Positions 1 through 12,252 of a stretch of 64,000 bases of DNA are shown here, one piece after another. Numbering within the stretch: position 1 is the first letter of the stretch; each line of letters starts with the position of its first letter. A program made the translations under genes and the position numbers. A model generated the notes under the pieces. It worked only from the letters and a program-made list of their open reading frames with translations, did not search any database and was not told the origin of the DNA. The stretch is from Mactra quadrangularis (Eukaryota > Mollusca > Bivalvia > Venerida > Mactridae): contig CM046307.1 in the NCBI GenBank assembly GCA_025267735.1, positions 60,073,395-60,137,394 on the forward strand, given 5' to 3'.

Positions 1-213
1 TCCTAATGAGGGATCGTAACCAATGGTGTAATTATTGTACAAGCTGCTTGATAAGACAGAGAGATTTACCTTGTAATTTTATTCATAAATAGTAATAGGC
101 AATCAGCTTGAAATGACTGAATCAATATCAGTTTAGTTAATTGGACATTATCTCATTACTGATTGTTTTAACGATTTCAATTGAACTTGTTTTTCTTGTT
201 CTTTTGTTCACAG

Positions 214-243
214 GACATAAAAGTGTTAGTGTCTATTGCCTGA
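214..243 (+). other. Candidate 30-nt microexon
   Basis: A long pyrimidine-rich tract ending TTGTTCACAG (to 213) is followed 30 nt later by a consensus donor TGA|GTAAGT at 244. In one frame the 30 nt are open (HKSVSVYCL) and the exon is phase 1 at both ends. It could therefore join directly to the exon at 17209, which needs a phase-1 partner. Splice signals are the best in the first 17 kb, but there is no protein-level support. Confidence 0.3.
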
Positions 244-374
244 GTAAGTCTGGATGTATAAATGTTATCTCATTGATATATTAAACTGTACTCAATGTAT
301 ATTTTGTTTTGACTGGATATCTTAGAAAGTTTATATCATATTTGTACATTTATTGATTTTATTTAATATAAAAA

Positions 375-402
375 ATGGTAAGGATTTACACCGTTACTGA
401 AG
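375..402 (+). other. Candidate first coding exon (MVRIYTVTE)
   Basis: ATG at 375, nine codons, then donor GAAG|GTAAGAA at 403. It ends in phase 1, which matches the exon at 17209, and joining gives ...TVTEEEVVDRPP. The short peptide is not diagnostic, and the ATG is itself followed by GTAAGG, so chance is possible. Residue numbers given for the MISP/AKAP2-like protein assume this start. Confidence 0.3.
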
Positions 403-417
403 GTAAGAATTTTTTAT

Positions 418-612
418 TTATAATGCTCAAAGTAAATGATATCATATATTGTTTGCAATATTAATTGACTTAGTTTATGCAATGTCATATAGTTTATATT
501 TGATTTAACTAAAAAAAAAATTATAATGCTCAAAGTAAATGGTATCATATATTGTTTGCAATATTAATTAACTTAGTTTATGCAATGTCATATAGTTTAT
601 GTTTGATTTAAC
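418..612. repeat. Tandem duplication, two copies of about 93 bp
   Basis: Positions 418-510 and 521-612 are near-identical with only a few substitutions. They are separated by a run of about ten A. The high identity suggests a recent duplication. Confidence 0.9.
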
Positions 613-739
613 GTCTGCTTCCATATATGGTCATACTTAGTTGACATTACAATTTTTTATGTTATATCTTCTGACTATCTTAGAGCAGTTCATTCTTACA
701 TTTATTAATCATTTACATCTGGGGGAGGGTTAAATGAAG

Positions 740-850
740 CTATGCTAGGATACTTTCTTTCTCAAGGAAATTAGGAGTGCCCTAGGTGGAATCTAATTGT
801 GAGTCCTCTCAATTCTTCAGTGTATGTCTTACCATGGGAACTTTGCCCCC
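740..850 (-). repeat. Degenerate SINE-like fragment (family D)
   Basis: The stretch TTCTCAAGGAAATTAG followed by GAGTGCCC resembles the copy at about 19960-20000, which belongs to a longer tRNA-headed repeat. Only the part near the head is recognisable. Confidence 0.45.
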
Positions 851-983
851 ACGTAAATGTATCAGTTTGTGCTTGGTTCATGTGTAATGTTGTTTTAAAC
901 CATAGGTTTAGTTATATGAGTACCAATGATACTTAAGTCACCTTACTTCAATGTTTTTGTCCTGATGTTATGAAATGATATAG

Positions 984-1018
984 TGATAATAATAATATTA
1001 TAATAATAATAATAATAT
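984..1018. repeat. ATA/AAT microsatellite
   Basis: Imperfect run of AAT/ATA triplets. Confidence 0.85.
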
Positions 1019-1120
1019 GCTACTCATCATCACTGGTTTCAGATCAGTTAATTTGGTACAACATTAGTCATTTCCTTTTTTTCTTGTATATTTACATGGC
1101 ATATGTGGAGGATTGGTTAA

Positions 1121-1386
1121 CATTCATATCATTTCATGTAAAAAATACTGGCTATTGGCATTCATATCATTTCATGTAAAAAATACTGGCTATTAACATT
1201 CATATCATTTCATGTAAAAAATACTGGCTATTGGCATTCATATCATTTCATGTAAAAAATACTGGCTATTGGCATTCATATCATTTCATGTAAAAAATAC
1301 TGGCTATTGGCATTCATATCATTTCATGTAAAAAATACTGGCTATTGGCATTCATATCATTTCATGTAAAAAACACTGGCTATTGA
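1121..1386. repeat. 38-bp minisatellite, 7 copies
   Basis: The unit begins CATTCATATCATTTCATG and ends ACTGGCTATTGG. Copies start at 1121, 1159, 1197, 1235, 1273, 1311 and 1349, exactly 38 bp apart. Very few differences separate copies (GG to AA at the end of copy 2; one T to C in the last copy), so the array is young or homogenised. Confidence 0.95.
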
Positions 1387-2356
1387 ATGCACTAAAAACT
1401 TAAATGTCACTCCATGTACATTATTGATTTGAATATTTTCTGATTGAACTATGAATTAAATAGTTATTGATCATAAAATGTTATTGTCTACTTTGTTGGT
1501 ATATTCAATTCAAAATAAATGGTTCACATAGTCATACATAACTTTACCATGGTATACATTATATTCTGATATCAGCAGATAATCTTATGGTTACTTTCTG
1601 AGTTTTGTGAAAGTGTCAAGTTAATCTATTGTCTCAAACAATATCTGGAATACGTTTATAGAACAATGTAAGAACATATTTTTGATTGTCTCAGGAGATA
1701 TGATACCGGTAGTAATGTATTGAACTGTTTAGTGTCAACATCATTCTTGCGTGAATATTGAAATTTTCATTAGAATTCTATAGATGTTCTGCAATGGTTA
1801 GTTTTTCTTTATTGATTATTAACAAGATATTTTATGTTTTAATGATAGAAAAACTATGTTTGGGTTTTAATGATGCATGAAGTTTGTTCAACTTTACTAG
1901 AGTCTATAGATCAACAATGTATTTCAGATCAGACTGGTTCTGTTAATTAATCAGTGATGAGACTTGACTGGTTTCATAATTTAGATTAATTAATGTTAGC
2001 TGTTTCTGTCTGGGTTTCTAATTTTGTGCTTCAATGTGGCACTCCTTCCCCTCCCCCCCCCCAATGAAAAGATTACAGAAATTTCTGATTCAATATGAAT
2101 AGAAAAAAAATGATTTTTTTAATATATTCAATGAGGGATTTACTTTGCCACAAAGACGGTATTGCTAGCATTTCCCTGTCACTTTAATTCTTTTCAAAAT
2201 TGATCACAGTTAAAATTTATCCAACATTTACTTTTAATCATATTCCAAATATTTTTTTGCCAATGTGAAAAAAATGAGGTTGATAATCTTTCATATTAAT
2301 ATGAATCATTGAAGTAAAATTTTGTATTTAATCTTTAGTCCTGTAGAATAAACATA

Positions 2357-2766
2357 TAGTAAAACCCCATGTGCCAGTTTTTTTTTCAAACTTTGTCAGA
2401 ATGAAGCTAAATGAAATCTTTTAGACAAGTTTGTTGATAAGCCAAGTATGGTCGAAACTTGGTGTCTTAGTCACTTGTTTAAGCCCAGGAAATATTCTGA
2501 ACCATCAAAAAGGCATATTTATGCTCCAATTGTCATTATACACAGTTAATAGCTTTTGAATCAATGAACATACTGCCAAGTTCAAAGTTGGTCTTTAAAA
2601 AAAGATTTCAGTTACTTCGATTGAAATCATAGAAAAGCATGTTTACTATGTAGAAGCATTGCACAAAATCAAGAAAGCAAAATCAGCAAACCCAGGTAAG
2701 CAACTTAGTGCCATTTTGTTGCTAAATGGCTTAAAACTAAAGTGATTACATGGTGAGGTTTCACTG
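2357..2766. mobile_element. Putative MITE with TA target site
   Basis: The left end TAGTAAAACCCCATGTG pairs with the reverse complement of the right end (CAGTGAAACCTCACCATG), and each end is flanked by TA. This is the layout of Tc1/mariner-type non-autonomous elements. Ends are diverged, so boundaries are approximate. Confidence 0.5.
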
Positions 2767-3044
2767 TATCACATTCCTTGAAAATGTTTCATTTAATGCA
2801 ATATCTCAATGAGATAAAAATATAATAAATCTTAGACTGTATAGTTATATTCTTTGGTAAATGGGCAACCCTGTCTTGTTACACTCCTCTCAATACTTGG
2901 CATCTATCCCTGGACATAGTTTAGTTGATCATATATCAATATAATCTAAGTTATATGAAATATTTACTATACTATGGTCTACCTTATATGGTATCACCAT
3001 TAAATATGTGTACCCAAACCTTGTATGTGTCATAGTGTTTGTTT

Positions 3045-3165
3045 GTGGTGGCTGGCTGGCTCCCTTGGTATGTGATTTGTATGTGCTGGCTGGCTGGCTG
3101 ACTGGCTTGAGTCCCTTGGTATGTGATTTTGTATGTGCTGTCTGGTCAACTGGCTTGCGCGCTCA
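3045..3165. repeat. GGCT-rich imperfect tandem repeat
   Basis: Repeats of GGCTGGCTGGCT followed by CCCTTGGTATGTGATTTGTA, about 60 bp apart. The open frame across it is low-complexity and not a credible gene. Confidence 0.7.
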
Positions 3166-6100
3166 GTTTGTCTGCCTTATATGGTATCATATAGTATGTG
3201 TCATTGTGTTTGTTCATATATGGTAACTGACTAGATTGCGGACTTGAATTTAGTCATCATTTCTTATTTGTATTCTATCAATTAATGGAGGAAATTGTTC
3301 CAGATTTTCAATGTATTTACTTGTACATGTATGGCAGTTGGTCTATGATGATGTTTTCAGATTTTGATAAAGTTTATGGCATTGTTCTTGTCTTGAAAGT
3401 CTTGTACATCTACTAATGTTTGTATTGCTTCAAGGTCACGTTTTAGCATCATGTGTAGCTGCATCTGTTTATTAATTCTTTATTCCAAGTATCTTGGACA
3501 ATGCTTTCACTGTCATTGGTTCTTAGCTGGTAATCAATTGATAGGTTAGCGTTCTACCTTGGTTTGAAACATATCAGAAACCCATCTTGTTGCTGCATTA
3601 GTTCTTGTGTCTAGTGATTTTATATAATATTCATCTTCAGTGAGTTGTAATTTAATGAATATGATGGGTTACAGATTGGTTTGAACTTAGTCTAATGACT
3701 GGTAATTTAAGTAACAAGCCTTTATATTTGATATGATAGATTATATTCAAATGGTAAGATATATATGGGAGTTGCCTTTTAAGTGGGATGAAATTGATTT
3801 GAGGGAAAAGCATAGTTTAAATACTGTGCAATAAGTTATTTCATGTTTGCTCTAATGGGTGGTTTTGGATAAAATATGATTAATACAATTTTAGTGTGAG
3901 CAGTTTGTATAAAATTTGAAGTACACTCCTACATGCATGCATTCAAGTGTGCATGGTTGATAGGTGCAGAAATTCTTATCAGTAAACTTATGGTTGAGTA
4001 TATTTTCTTCAGTAAAATACACAAAAGATAGATTTGGTATGATATGAATGTATCTAGACTCTTGAGTGTTAACCATTTTCTATTGAATGACGTAAATCAA
4101 TGAAAGCCAACATGTTACATGCATAAACTTGAAATACTTGTTTTGTTTTGTCCTTGCTATTTACAATAAAGATAAACATGTATTGATCTTACCATTTTGT
4201 ATTCCCTTAAATTTCATTATTTCTTTCTGATGGGATAAATACAGCCAATACCTTCATTCACTTTCATTATTAAAAAGGTTTGTGGACATTTTTTTCAAAT
4301 TTTTTAATCAGTGTCATTAAATGCATTGAATTTTGTAAGCATTTTATGAATCGGATCTTAGTGGCTTGGCAGGGTGCAGTGTTTTTAATCCATTTTAAAT
4401 GATTAAGGTGAAGAAAGATTACCTGTTTAGTATGTAAGTTGAGTGGCATGATTATAAAGATCAATTGAAATATTTATTGATTACATAGACTCGTCTATAC
4501 ATGGTAAATGTTTTATATTTCTTGTTCTCTATGTCGCAGTATATGAATGTTTACTCACTTAGTTTTAATTTACCAACATTTCTGTGTTATATTTTGTATG
4601 TGAAATATTGGGACATGGGACAGAGTTAAAGGACTGCTTACAAATACTTGTAAGTATGGAATCACTTCTTCTGAAAATTCTTTGTTCTGTACCAGTTAGC
4701 TTTTGATGTGAAGTTTTTCTCTGTCAAAGTAAGTGGAAGGATTATCGTCTTTAAAACCATCGTGTCTTTGAGGTTTGTGTTAAATTCTGACTTGCTTACT
4801 TCTCCTCTGAATTAACTATATCTGTCAATTTAATTCCTTAAATTGTCATAGAAGCAGAAATCATTGTTTAGTTTAGAACCATGCACTTGAGTAAATTTCT
4901 TGAGATTTCTTCTGTTTGTTTCGGGAGACATTTGGATATGTTCTAGATTCTTTGTTTATCATATATTATAATACAATCTTTAAATGATATCAGATGACTT
5001 GCGTAATAAAACAGAAACTTAATAAAAAAATCCGCAGTACATTACCTTATATGGTATGTTTGTAGAACATATCTTTAAGTATTTTGTCATGTGATTATTC
5101 ATGTATATAATGTAACTGTTTAAATTCTTGCGTTGCTTATGTCTCTATCAATGATAAATTGTTTATTATTAAATTGTTTATTAAATTATTTTATGCAGTT
5201 GTATTGGGTAAGTTGGCATTTCTCATTCCTTAATTGAAGTAAACTGTACTGTTGTGGTGTATTCTAAATGGAAAACTGTCAGACAGGTACAAAATAAATA
5301 GACTTTGATATGACGAATGATGAAATAACTGTGTTTGTTGTGTTCTTGATTTGTTTATGAGGAATTTCCTTGTATTTTAGTCCTCTTTTTAACTGTCTGA
5401 TAAGATTAATTTTGTAGTTACAGGTAACTTTTATGTGATGCCTCCTGTCTTGATTCCATTTTTATAAGAGGCTGGCAGGAAAGATTGAGCTTTGCCTAAC
5501 TGTTGCAGTCTTAAATAAAGTCTATTTAATAGTATTACTTAGCTTGAGGGTTGACTTTATCTGCTATGGAACTTTGTGATGCTTGTTACTTAATGGGACA
5601 CTTCTAACATGGCGTACATTGTTATGATTTAAATATCAAGCTGATTGATTGATTGATTAAATGGATTTCGTCTGAGCCAACTTACATTGCTGAGAGTTTG
5701 TCTTTGATTGAATAACATAACTTTTATACTGATCAATAGTTGAATTGTTGACTCATACTGGCCAATGTCCAACTAGTCCTAAATTTGTATATAAATGAGG
5801 CTGTTTTGTCATCTGATTCACATGTACCTAACTTAACCCCAAGTATTATTCTTTAAGCTAAAAGTACCCCCCCTTCTCCCTCATCCTATCTTAGTTACTA
5901 ACCTAGGTCATTCTGATAAGACTTCACTTTTATTGAATAGTTCAATCACTTGATGATTGATTTTATGCTGAACTAAGCAAATAATGTTTGTAGTTTACAA
6001 GTATGATGGTAATATTATGATATGTTGCCCTTACTTGCCCAACTATTGACCTTAAGGTATAAATCTTTAAATAGTTTTAATATCAGAGCTTAGCGACTTT

Positions 6101-6317
6101 ATGTCTGAATAGATTGATCTTGTTATGGTTTGATCCAAGTTACTTATCTTCCATTTTAACTTTTCTTAACCTTCCAGAGAAATGTATCTTTTCATTGATA
6201 AAAATGATTGAGATTTAAATAGTATTGATGTTTTTTCTTCTTTGAGCTCTAATCTCAGCTTTCTCCATAATACGATCTAATAATATCTATGTTTGATTAT
6301 TCATGAGTAATTGAAAG

Positions 6318-6446
6318 GGACGTAATCTATTTTGTTATTTAATTATTAGATTATATAAAAGGGAGATAATCTTTATTGTTCCGATTACTTTTCTATTGCC
6401 CTTATATTACAATGTATGATTAAACAAAAGGGAGATAATCTATTTT
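6318..6446 (+). repeat. Cluster of three GGGAGATAATCT-like motifs
   Basis: Three near-copies of AAAGGGAGATAATCTATTTT occur between 6316 and 6446. Single related motifs occur elsewhere: reverse-strand forms near 16733, 25869 and 25913, and forward forms near 50030 and 63829. Confidence 0.6.
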
Positions 6447-9072
6447 GTTTGTTCATTGATGATGTTTTTCATTGAATTTGTTTGTTTAATCTTAATGTTT
6501 GCTAGTAAGAAATGGTCTCTACAAACAAAATTTGATGTTGCAATCATGTTAGCATAAACATGTTGAGACTATGCAGAATTTATTTATTCTATGAATAGAA
6601 CAGAACATGTTTATTCACTGAACTGTAGAGTTTCTGGTCATAAACAATACATAGAAACAATGAATTAATCACTAGTAGGCTGGCATGGTTCTAAGGCAAA
6701 ACACTATTTATACATAGAATTATAAGCTATTACTCCAAAAATGGTATTTTTTACCCTAGTTCAGTCAGTGGCCAGTTTCTCCATTGTAGTGTATTATTTC
6801 ACAGGTTTGTACATGCACAGCTAAAACTTTGCTCTTTCTATTGATACTTAACATATTTTTAATCTGAGTAGAAAATTTATCAGCCAATTTCTAACAGGAC
6901 AATGAAAGAGTCCACACTAAAGTCGTAAATACAACTTTTAACTGTTGAATTGTCTTGAAAGTTTATAATTGCTCCCCCTCCTTACTTGTTAGAGCATAGG
7001 GGAGTTCATTGAAACTCTATAACTCTAAGGCATTTTTTGAAGGAATGTTAATATGTACAGTAAAGATAGATGCATTTACTCCCAAAATTACTTAATTACC
7101 TTTTCTATTGGTAAAGTTATAGCTGCCTTGTTATAGCTGCTAATTGTTGTAATTTTTCAAATTATTTCCTGAGCTTTTTATTGAATTCCATAAGTGAAAT
7201 TAGTTTATAATGTACCTATATAATGTTTTAATAGTGAAAATGTGAAGTAAATAAATACAGAGATAAATTGTCAGATTGCAATGCTTCAGTGCTCTCCTAT
7301 ATGGGCTCCCTTACAGATTGATAGTTTATTGTGAAAATTGAAATAATTGGTTCAAAATTATCGTCTAAATATTCAAAATATATACAGAATAGACATAGTT
7401 TAGTCACATTTTGTACATGTTACGTTAAAGGAAATGACGGGGTTTGTTGGCCGACATTTCTCGAAATAAATTCATGACATTTTTCATGTTTAATTATTTC
7501 GTCTGTGTGTTTAACGTAGTTGAAAACGTCAGTTTTCAAAGCATTTACACTAGTTTTTCATGTGAAACAACAATGTTTTAGTAGGAGAGGAGTTATATTT
7601 GCTTTAAAAAATTTATACGCCTGTACTTAGAGGTCTTGTGTTGGCTACATGGATTTTACTAAATGTTGTGCTGTTTATGTCTGTACAGTTTTACCATTCT
7701 AAAGATTTGTACATGGTTGTATGTAATAGCGTGGCATTTTTGCAGCAGTCAACTTATGTAATTCATAAGTATGATCAGTTATAAGAACATACGTTTTATT
7801 CATTGAAGTAAATTAAAATTTGAGGTACTGTTTGGATATTAATATTTGGATAGTTGGATTTGAATAAGGATTATGAATCATAGTGTGTTTTTTTAATGAA
7901 ACTACATGATACAGGAAATACATGTTGATATTAAATATATGATATGTTTCATGGTTGCTATAGTTTCCTGTAGTGAAGATTTTTTGTTACATCACAAACT
8001 CCTAGATTATGTTTCCTCCACCAGACAGCATATAGAATTACCATCAGATTAATTGTAAATCTTATAGTGATGAATCTGTTGAAAGATTTTAAATGTCATT
8101 CCTTTGTTGTCATGGCAACAGTTTTATTATAATCACAATTCTTTTAGTTCCAATCTTTCTGTATGGTCTCTATTCTGATGAGACCTTATTTTGGATAATT
8201 TGTTAAGAGCCAGTCAGTCAACTATGGATGTTGTATCTATAATAAGATAATATTGTGGGCTCAAGTATCCTAAATACTCATTGTTGATACCTGAAGGTGT
8301 TTCCTTGGTGAAATGGGAATATTTTACTTGTCTACCAAACTGGCTCAAATATTGCCTACCTCTATATATAAAGTCGATATACATCCCACAATGATGGTGA
8401 AATTTTTCGAGTTCATTGGTTGTGAAATGAAATTCTTAGTTATAAAAGAGTGAGTTATAATGTTTAGGAGTTTAAAAAAAGTCAACATAACCATCACTTT
8501 TAACATTTAATTTTGTCATCTGAATGAGGCCCTGCAATTCAGCTTCATCAAAAAAATATATGAAGTTTTTTATGTCTATAAACAGTAGTCGCACAGTGTT
8601 GTTTGAAAGTCACACAGTGTTGGCTGGATCTCATGCAGTGTTGTTTATGAATCCAATGATCTAAAAAATCCAATGAACTGACTGATATCTCTAGAATGTG
8701 AAATGTTTAGTTCAGACTTAGTTAAAGTTATGACCTTGTGTATACAATGAAACTAAATATTATTTAAATAACAATTTATCACAATGATTTCTGGGAATGA
8801 TGAGGCTATGTATCAGTAATGTGGGAACAAACATGGTTAATGAAAGGAACAAACAGTTGAGCTCATATTTTAACATTCTTCAGTTGTTAGGTTGAAGCTT
8901 GAAGACCCTGCATCATTTTTTGTCGCAGTTTGACGTATATAGCATAAAATTTGTGATTTTTGTTTTGGTTACATGGAATTGAAAATAGATGTTACATGAG
9001 CTGCTGAATTTGTTTTTTTTCTAAACATACAAGAAATTAATTATCTTATTTATACATATATACCTGGTAATC

Positions 9073-9142
9073 ATGGATTTTGAACCACCTCAGTTATTTT
9101 CATCTAGTGCTGTGCTCATTTTACAGCCAGTTACTTATAAAG
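9073..9142 (+). other. Candidate alternative first coding exon of the MISP/AKAP2-like gene
   Basis: ATG at 9073 opens 23 codons (MDFEPPQLFSSSAVLILQPV and three more) ending at a good donor, AAAG|GTGAGT. It ends in phase 1, exactly what the exon at 17209 requires, and joining gives ...VTYKEEVVDR. There is no database support, so it could be chance. Confidence 0.3.
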
Positions 9143-9713
9143 GTGAGTTCATACAATTTGTACTAAATTTTAAGATTTTAGAATTTTAATCTCAACATTG
9201 GAGGTTTTCTTTACTTCCAACTTCATTAGAATTGTTCATTAGATTGGTTCTGTATGGAATCCTAATTAACCATTGCTTTAGGGGATATTTTTTTTACAGT
9301 GAAAGATTTGCAAGAAATTATAATTTGACATCGGATATTAATATCATGTGATATTCTTAATAGGCAAGAAATATTTTATAGTAAACATGATTCACATTAA
9401 CTTGTTGAACAGTTAACATGTTTTGTGGTCTTGTCTGTCATTTGTGATGCATGAATACTTCATTGGATTGCATTCAATGTATCATTATAATGTGTATCCA
9501 TGCACGATATTCATACATAGTTTTCACATATTCTCTGATGTATTTTATAATTATTTTATGTTGTAACAAACCAAAAATGGTTCTATCCAATTTGTGTGAT
9601 ACATGGTGTGTAAACTATTCTGTGATCGTACATTGCAATTTCTGTTGACTTGAACTAACTTAAGCCAGAAGCTTAGGACTAGCGATAATTGATTTGGGCT
9701 TGTGAAAGTTATA

Positions 9714-9880
9714 CAGTAAAGTTCCGCTTGTAAGACCACTTTTGTTATTTCAAAATCATGCGATTTTTTACAATTATCAAGGCCCAAATGCTTAATTTGT
9801 GAACAAAAGAGTCTCTATAATAAGACTGTTTCACTATTAAGACCATTGATTTTGCTGGTCTTCATAGTGGAACTTAACTG
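9714..9880. mobile_element. Small MITE, TA-flanked, about 167 bp
   Basis: Left end CAGTAAAGTTCCGCTTG and the reverse complement of the right end, CAGTTAAGTTCCACTATG, match over about 28 bp including AAGACCA. Both ends are flanked by TA. This is a Tc1/mariner-type layout without coding capacity. Confidence 0.75.
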
Positions 9881-10520
9881 TACATTTGGTACACTTGATA
9901 ATTTCGCACAGTAATTTTAACATAATAAATTAGGTTATTGCTGCTGTAAAATTAAGGTGATGATTGGGTGATATAAAATTTGAACTTAAAAATTCCTCTT
10001 ATGCCTAGTTCACATTGTCCTGGTGTATGCTCAGGTGTATCTCTTTACTTTGTAGCCAGTGGACTGAGATGCACCAGGAAGATTTGTGAAAGGAATCAAA
10101 TAGCCAAATTGAGAGTCACTGTATACTAGTATCCAGTTTGGACACAGGCTAGCTGGTTTACTATGGTTTCACTTGGTCTCTAGGTGGAGAAACAGATCTA
10201 AGCATTACTAAGTCTGGTATAGTATGTCGCAAATCAATCCTCTCAATTGATGTATCGCAGTGCATTAAATAACCAGATGTTTCCACTAAATAAATACATT
10301 CATTACATTTACTTCTAGTGTTTAATTGATATTTGTTAAGTCACTATTACTGCAACAGCATCCATTGATTTTTAAATTATGGAAAGTACATAGAATGTAT
10401 TTGTATGGTCTCATATCTAATGTTTGTAAATATTTGACATCCATTTTGTCTAACGGTATATGTAATTATAATGATATTGCTAGACACAGTAACCAGAATA
10501 TTGGTCAAGGTCATATAGAG

Positions 10521-10640
10521 CAGGCATGGCCTAGCAGTTACATTGCCAAGCAGTTGCAGTGTTAGTCAACCAATCATTAGATAGCCAAAGCCTGGTGGTT
10601 CTTTGAAGCAGATGTAAGATTGATTCATCTTAGTAATGTT
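10521..10640 (+). repeat. SINE-like repeat with Ser/Leu-tRNA-like head (family C)
   Basis: GAGCAGGCATGGCCTAGCAG resembles the head of the fuller copy at 39781 and the start of a type-II tRNA gene. The body is diverged. Confidence 0.45.
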
Positions 10641-10669
10641 CATCAGTATTTTAAGAATTTAGAACCTGG

Positions 10670-10945
10670 GTCAGAAGCGCAGTTGGTAGCGTGCTGGGAT
10701 TTCCAATCAAGTGTCTGGAGGGGGGTACTGGTACAAATCCCTTTTGAGGATGTCATACCCTTCTATGAAAATTAGAGGTATATGGTATACAAGGTATATG
10801 GAGATTTTTCGACCCTTGTTGAAGGGTAGGTGAGTACTGGTTATAGACAAAGGTCCAGGAAAGCCAGGTTAGGTGCACTGGATGCTGTAAAATGATCATA
10901 ATGTGTTGGCGCAGTGTTAAACCCAAAACAAAACAAAACAGATAA
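10670..10945 (+). repeat. tRNA-derived SINE (family A)
   Basis: The head contains the A-box-like GCGCAGTTGGTAGCG and a decayed B box (GGTACAAATCCC). The body carries GAAGGGTAGGTGAGTACTGG, GTCCAGGAAAGCCAGGTTAG and the tail GTGTTAAACCCAAAACAAAAC. The same body is found at 29525 and, inverted and headless, at 54702. Confidence 0.8.
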
Positions 10946-11526
10946 GGAATTTATATGCTATACATATGGCTAGATTAAAAGACTTTAAGATTCTGTACAG
11001 TTTTGTTTGATAGTTGATTTATTTACTGTTACAATGGTACCAATATTTTATAAATGGTATGACAAGTATTTGGTATCATTCCAGAAGTAAAATGCAATAA
11101 CTAAAGGTTACATATTTAACATTCTCTAGGTATGTGAATGACATTTTTTATCTATATAGACACTATAAGAAATCAATTGATTATATATTGATGATGTGAT
11201 TGGTTTAAAGTAATATAATGTTGACATTTTGTTGATGTAAAACATGTTATATACTAAGTCATAATGTCTGCAGCCAGAGGCAATGTACACATGTAACTAT
11301 TATATAATTGTCTTGTATGTATGATAACAATTATGACAGATTTTATAAAATTATGATTTTTTCAAGGAGAACTACCCCCTTAAGTTAAGGATATGTTGTG
11401 TATGATGAATTAATTTTGATAGATGATAAGTTTTACTACCTAAAAGGTGTGATTTCTGTCTTGATTCAAGACTTCCTTCAATTATGCATATGAATTAATT
11501 ATCAAGGAAAGTGTCCTTGTCATACG

Positions 11527-11880
11527 TGCCCTCCAAAAGTTCTTGGACTTATGAAATTTAAGAAAACTGACCATGTACTTAATTATATCCCCACTTCGAA
11601 GAAATGGGGGGTATACTGTTTTACCCTTGTCTGTGCGTCCGTCCGTTACAAAATTTCCGTCGCAGTTTTCTCAGCAACTATAACATGCAGCAGCGTAATA
11701 CTTAGCATATTGCTTCATCCCATAGTCCCATGTGGTGTAAAGCGATTTCATGCTCCTTGCTCATCTACTTCCTGTTTGTCGCATATTTTTAGATTTCGTT
11801 AAATGAAAGTTACATTATGATAGTCATATTTCTCACTGCGGGGGTATCACTAGTGAGCATTAGCTCACAGATTTACTTGT
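11527..11880. repeat. Tc1-type MITE end joined to a CCCC...GGGG repeat
   Basis: GTGCCCTCCAAAAGTTCTTG at 11527 onward resembles the left end of the MITE at 36404. At about 11590 it gives way to CCCCACTTCGAAG...GGGGGGTATACTG, with a TCCGTCCGTT tract and a GCGGGGGTATC end, a sequence type I associate with bivalve genomic repeats. The open frame at 11551-11802 runs across both pieces and is not a gene. Confidence 0.5.
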
Positions 11881-11913
11881 TTGCTATAATTAAAGTTTAT
11901 TTATGTTATGCCT

Positions 11914-12252
11914 CAGTCCCATAAAATCGTGACTTGTTGCGGACCCGTACCTGTAGACAGCGGTAGGCGGTGGGAAGCCTTGCGTATTAAGGTGATGGTA
12001 TGAACAAGGCTTAAAACAACACCCATACAGAGCCATAGCTGGAAGATATGCAAGTTTACTCCATACTCGGCCTCGACTTTGTTCTCGATTTGACTTTAAA
12101 ACTGATACGTGTATCCACGGCTCATCTCACAGACAATGGTAAAAACGTAACAGTCCCTACGAGTATGCAAGAGTTCGTACGGGTCCTTGCGGAGCTTGAT
12201 CACACGGCGCCCATACGGCGCCCTCACGGCTATTTTTATGTTTATGGGACTG
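11914..12252. mobile_element. Putative MITE, 339 bp, GC-rich for the window
   Basis: Both ends carry CAGTCCCATAAA in inverted orientation (11914 onward and 12241-12252). GGACCCGTAC also recurs inverted inside. Base composition is clearly richer in G+C than the flanks. No clear target-site duplication is seen. Confidence 0.6.

Noticed and set aside
2612..2695. An 84-nt open stretch between TTTCAG and CCAG|GTAAGC, in a usable phase, as an exon of the MISP/AKAP2-like gene
   Set aside because: It lies inside the putative MITE at 2357-2766 and its polypyrimidine tract is poor, so chance is more likely.
3008..3226. 72-codon open frame rich in Trp, Leu, Val and Cys
   Set aside because: It runs through a GGCT tandem repeat; the peptide is the repeat read out and has no family resemblance.
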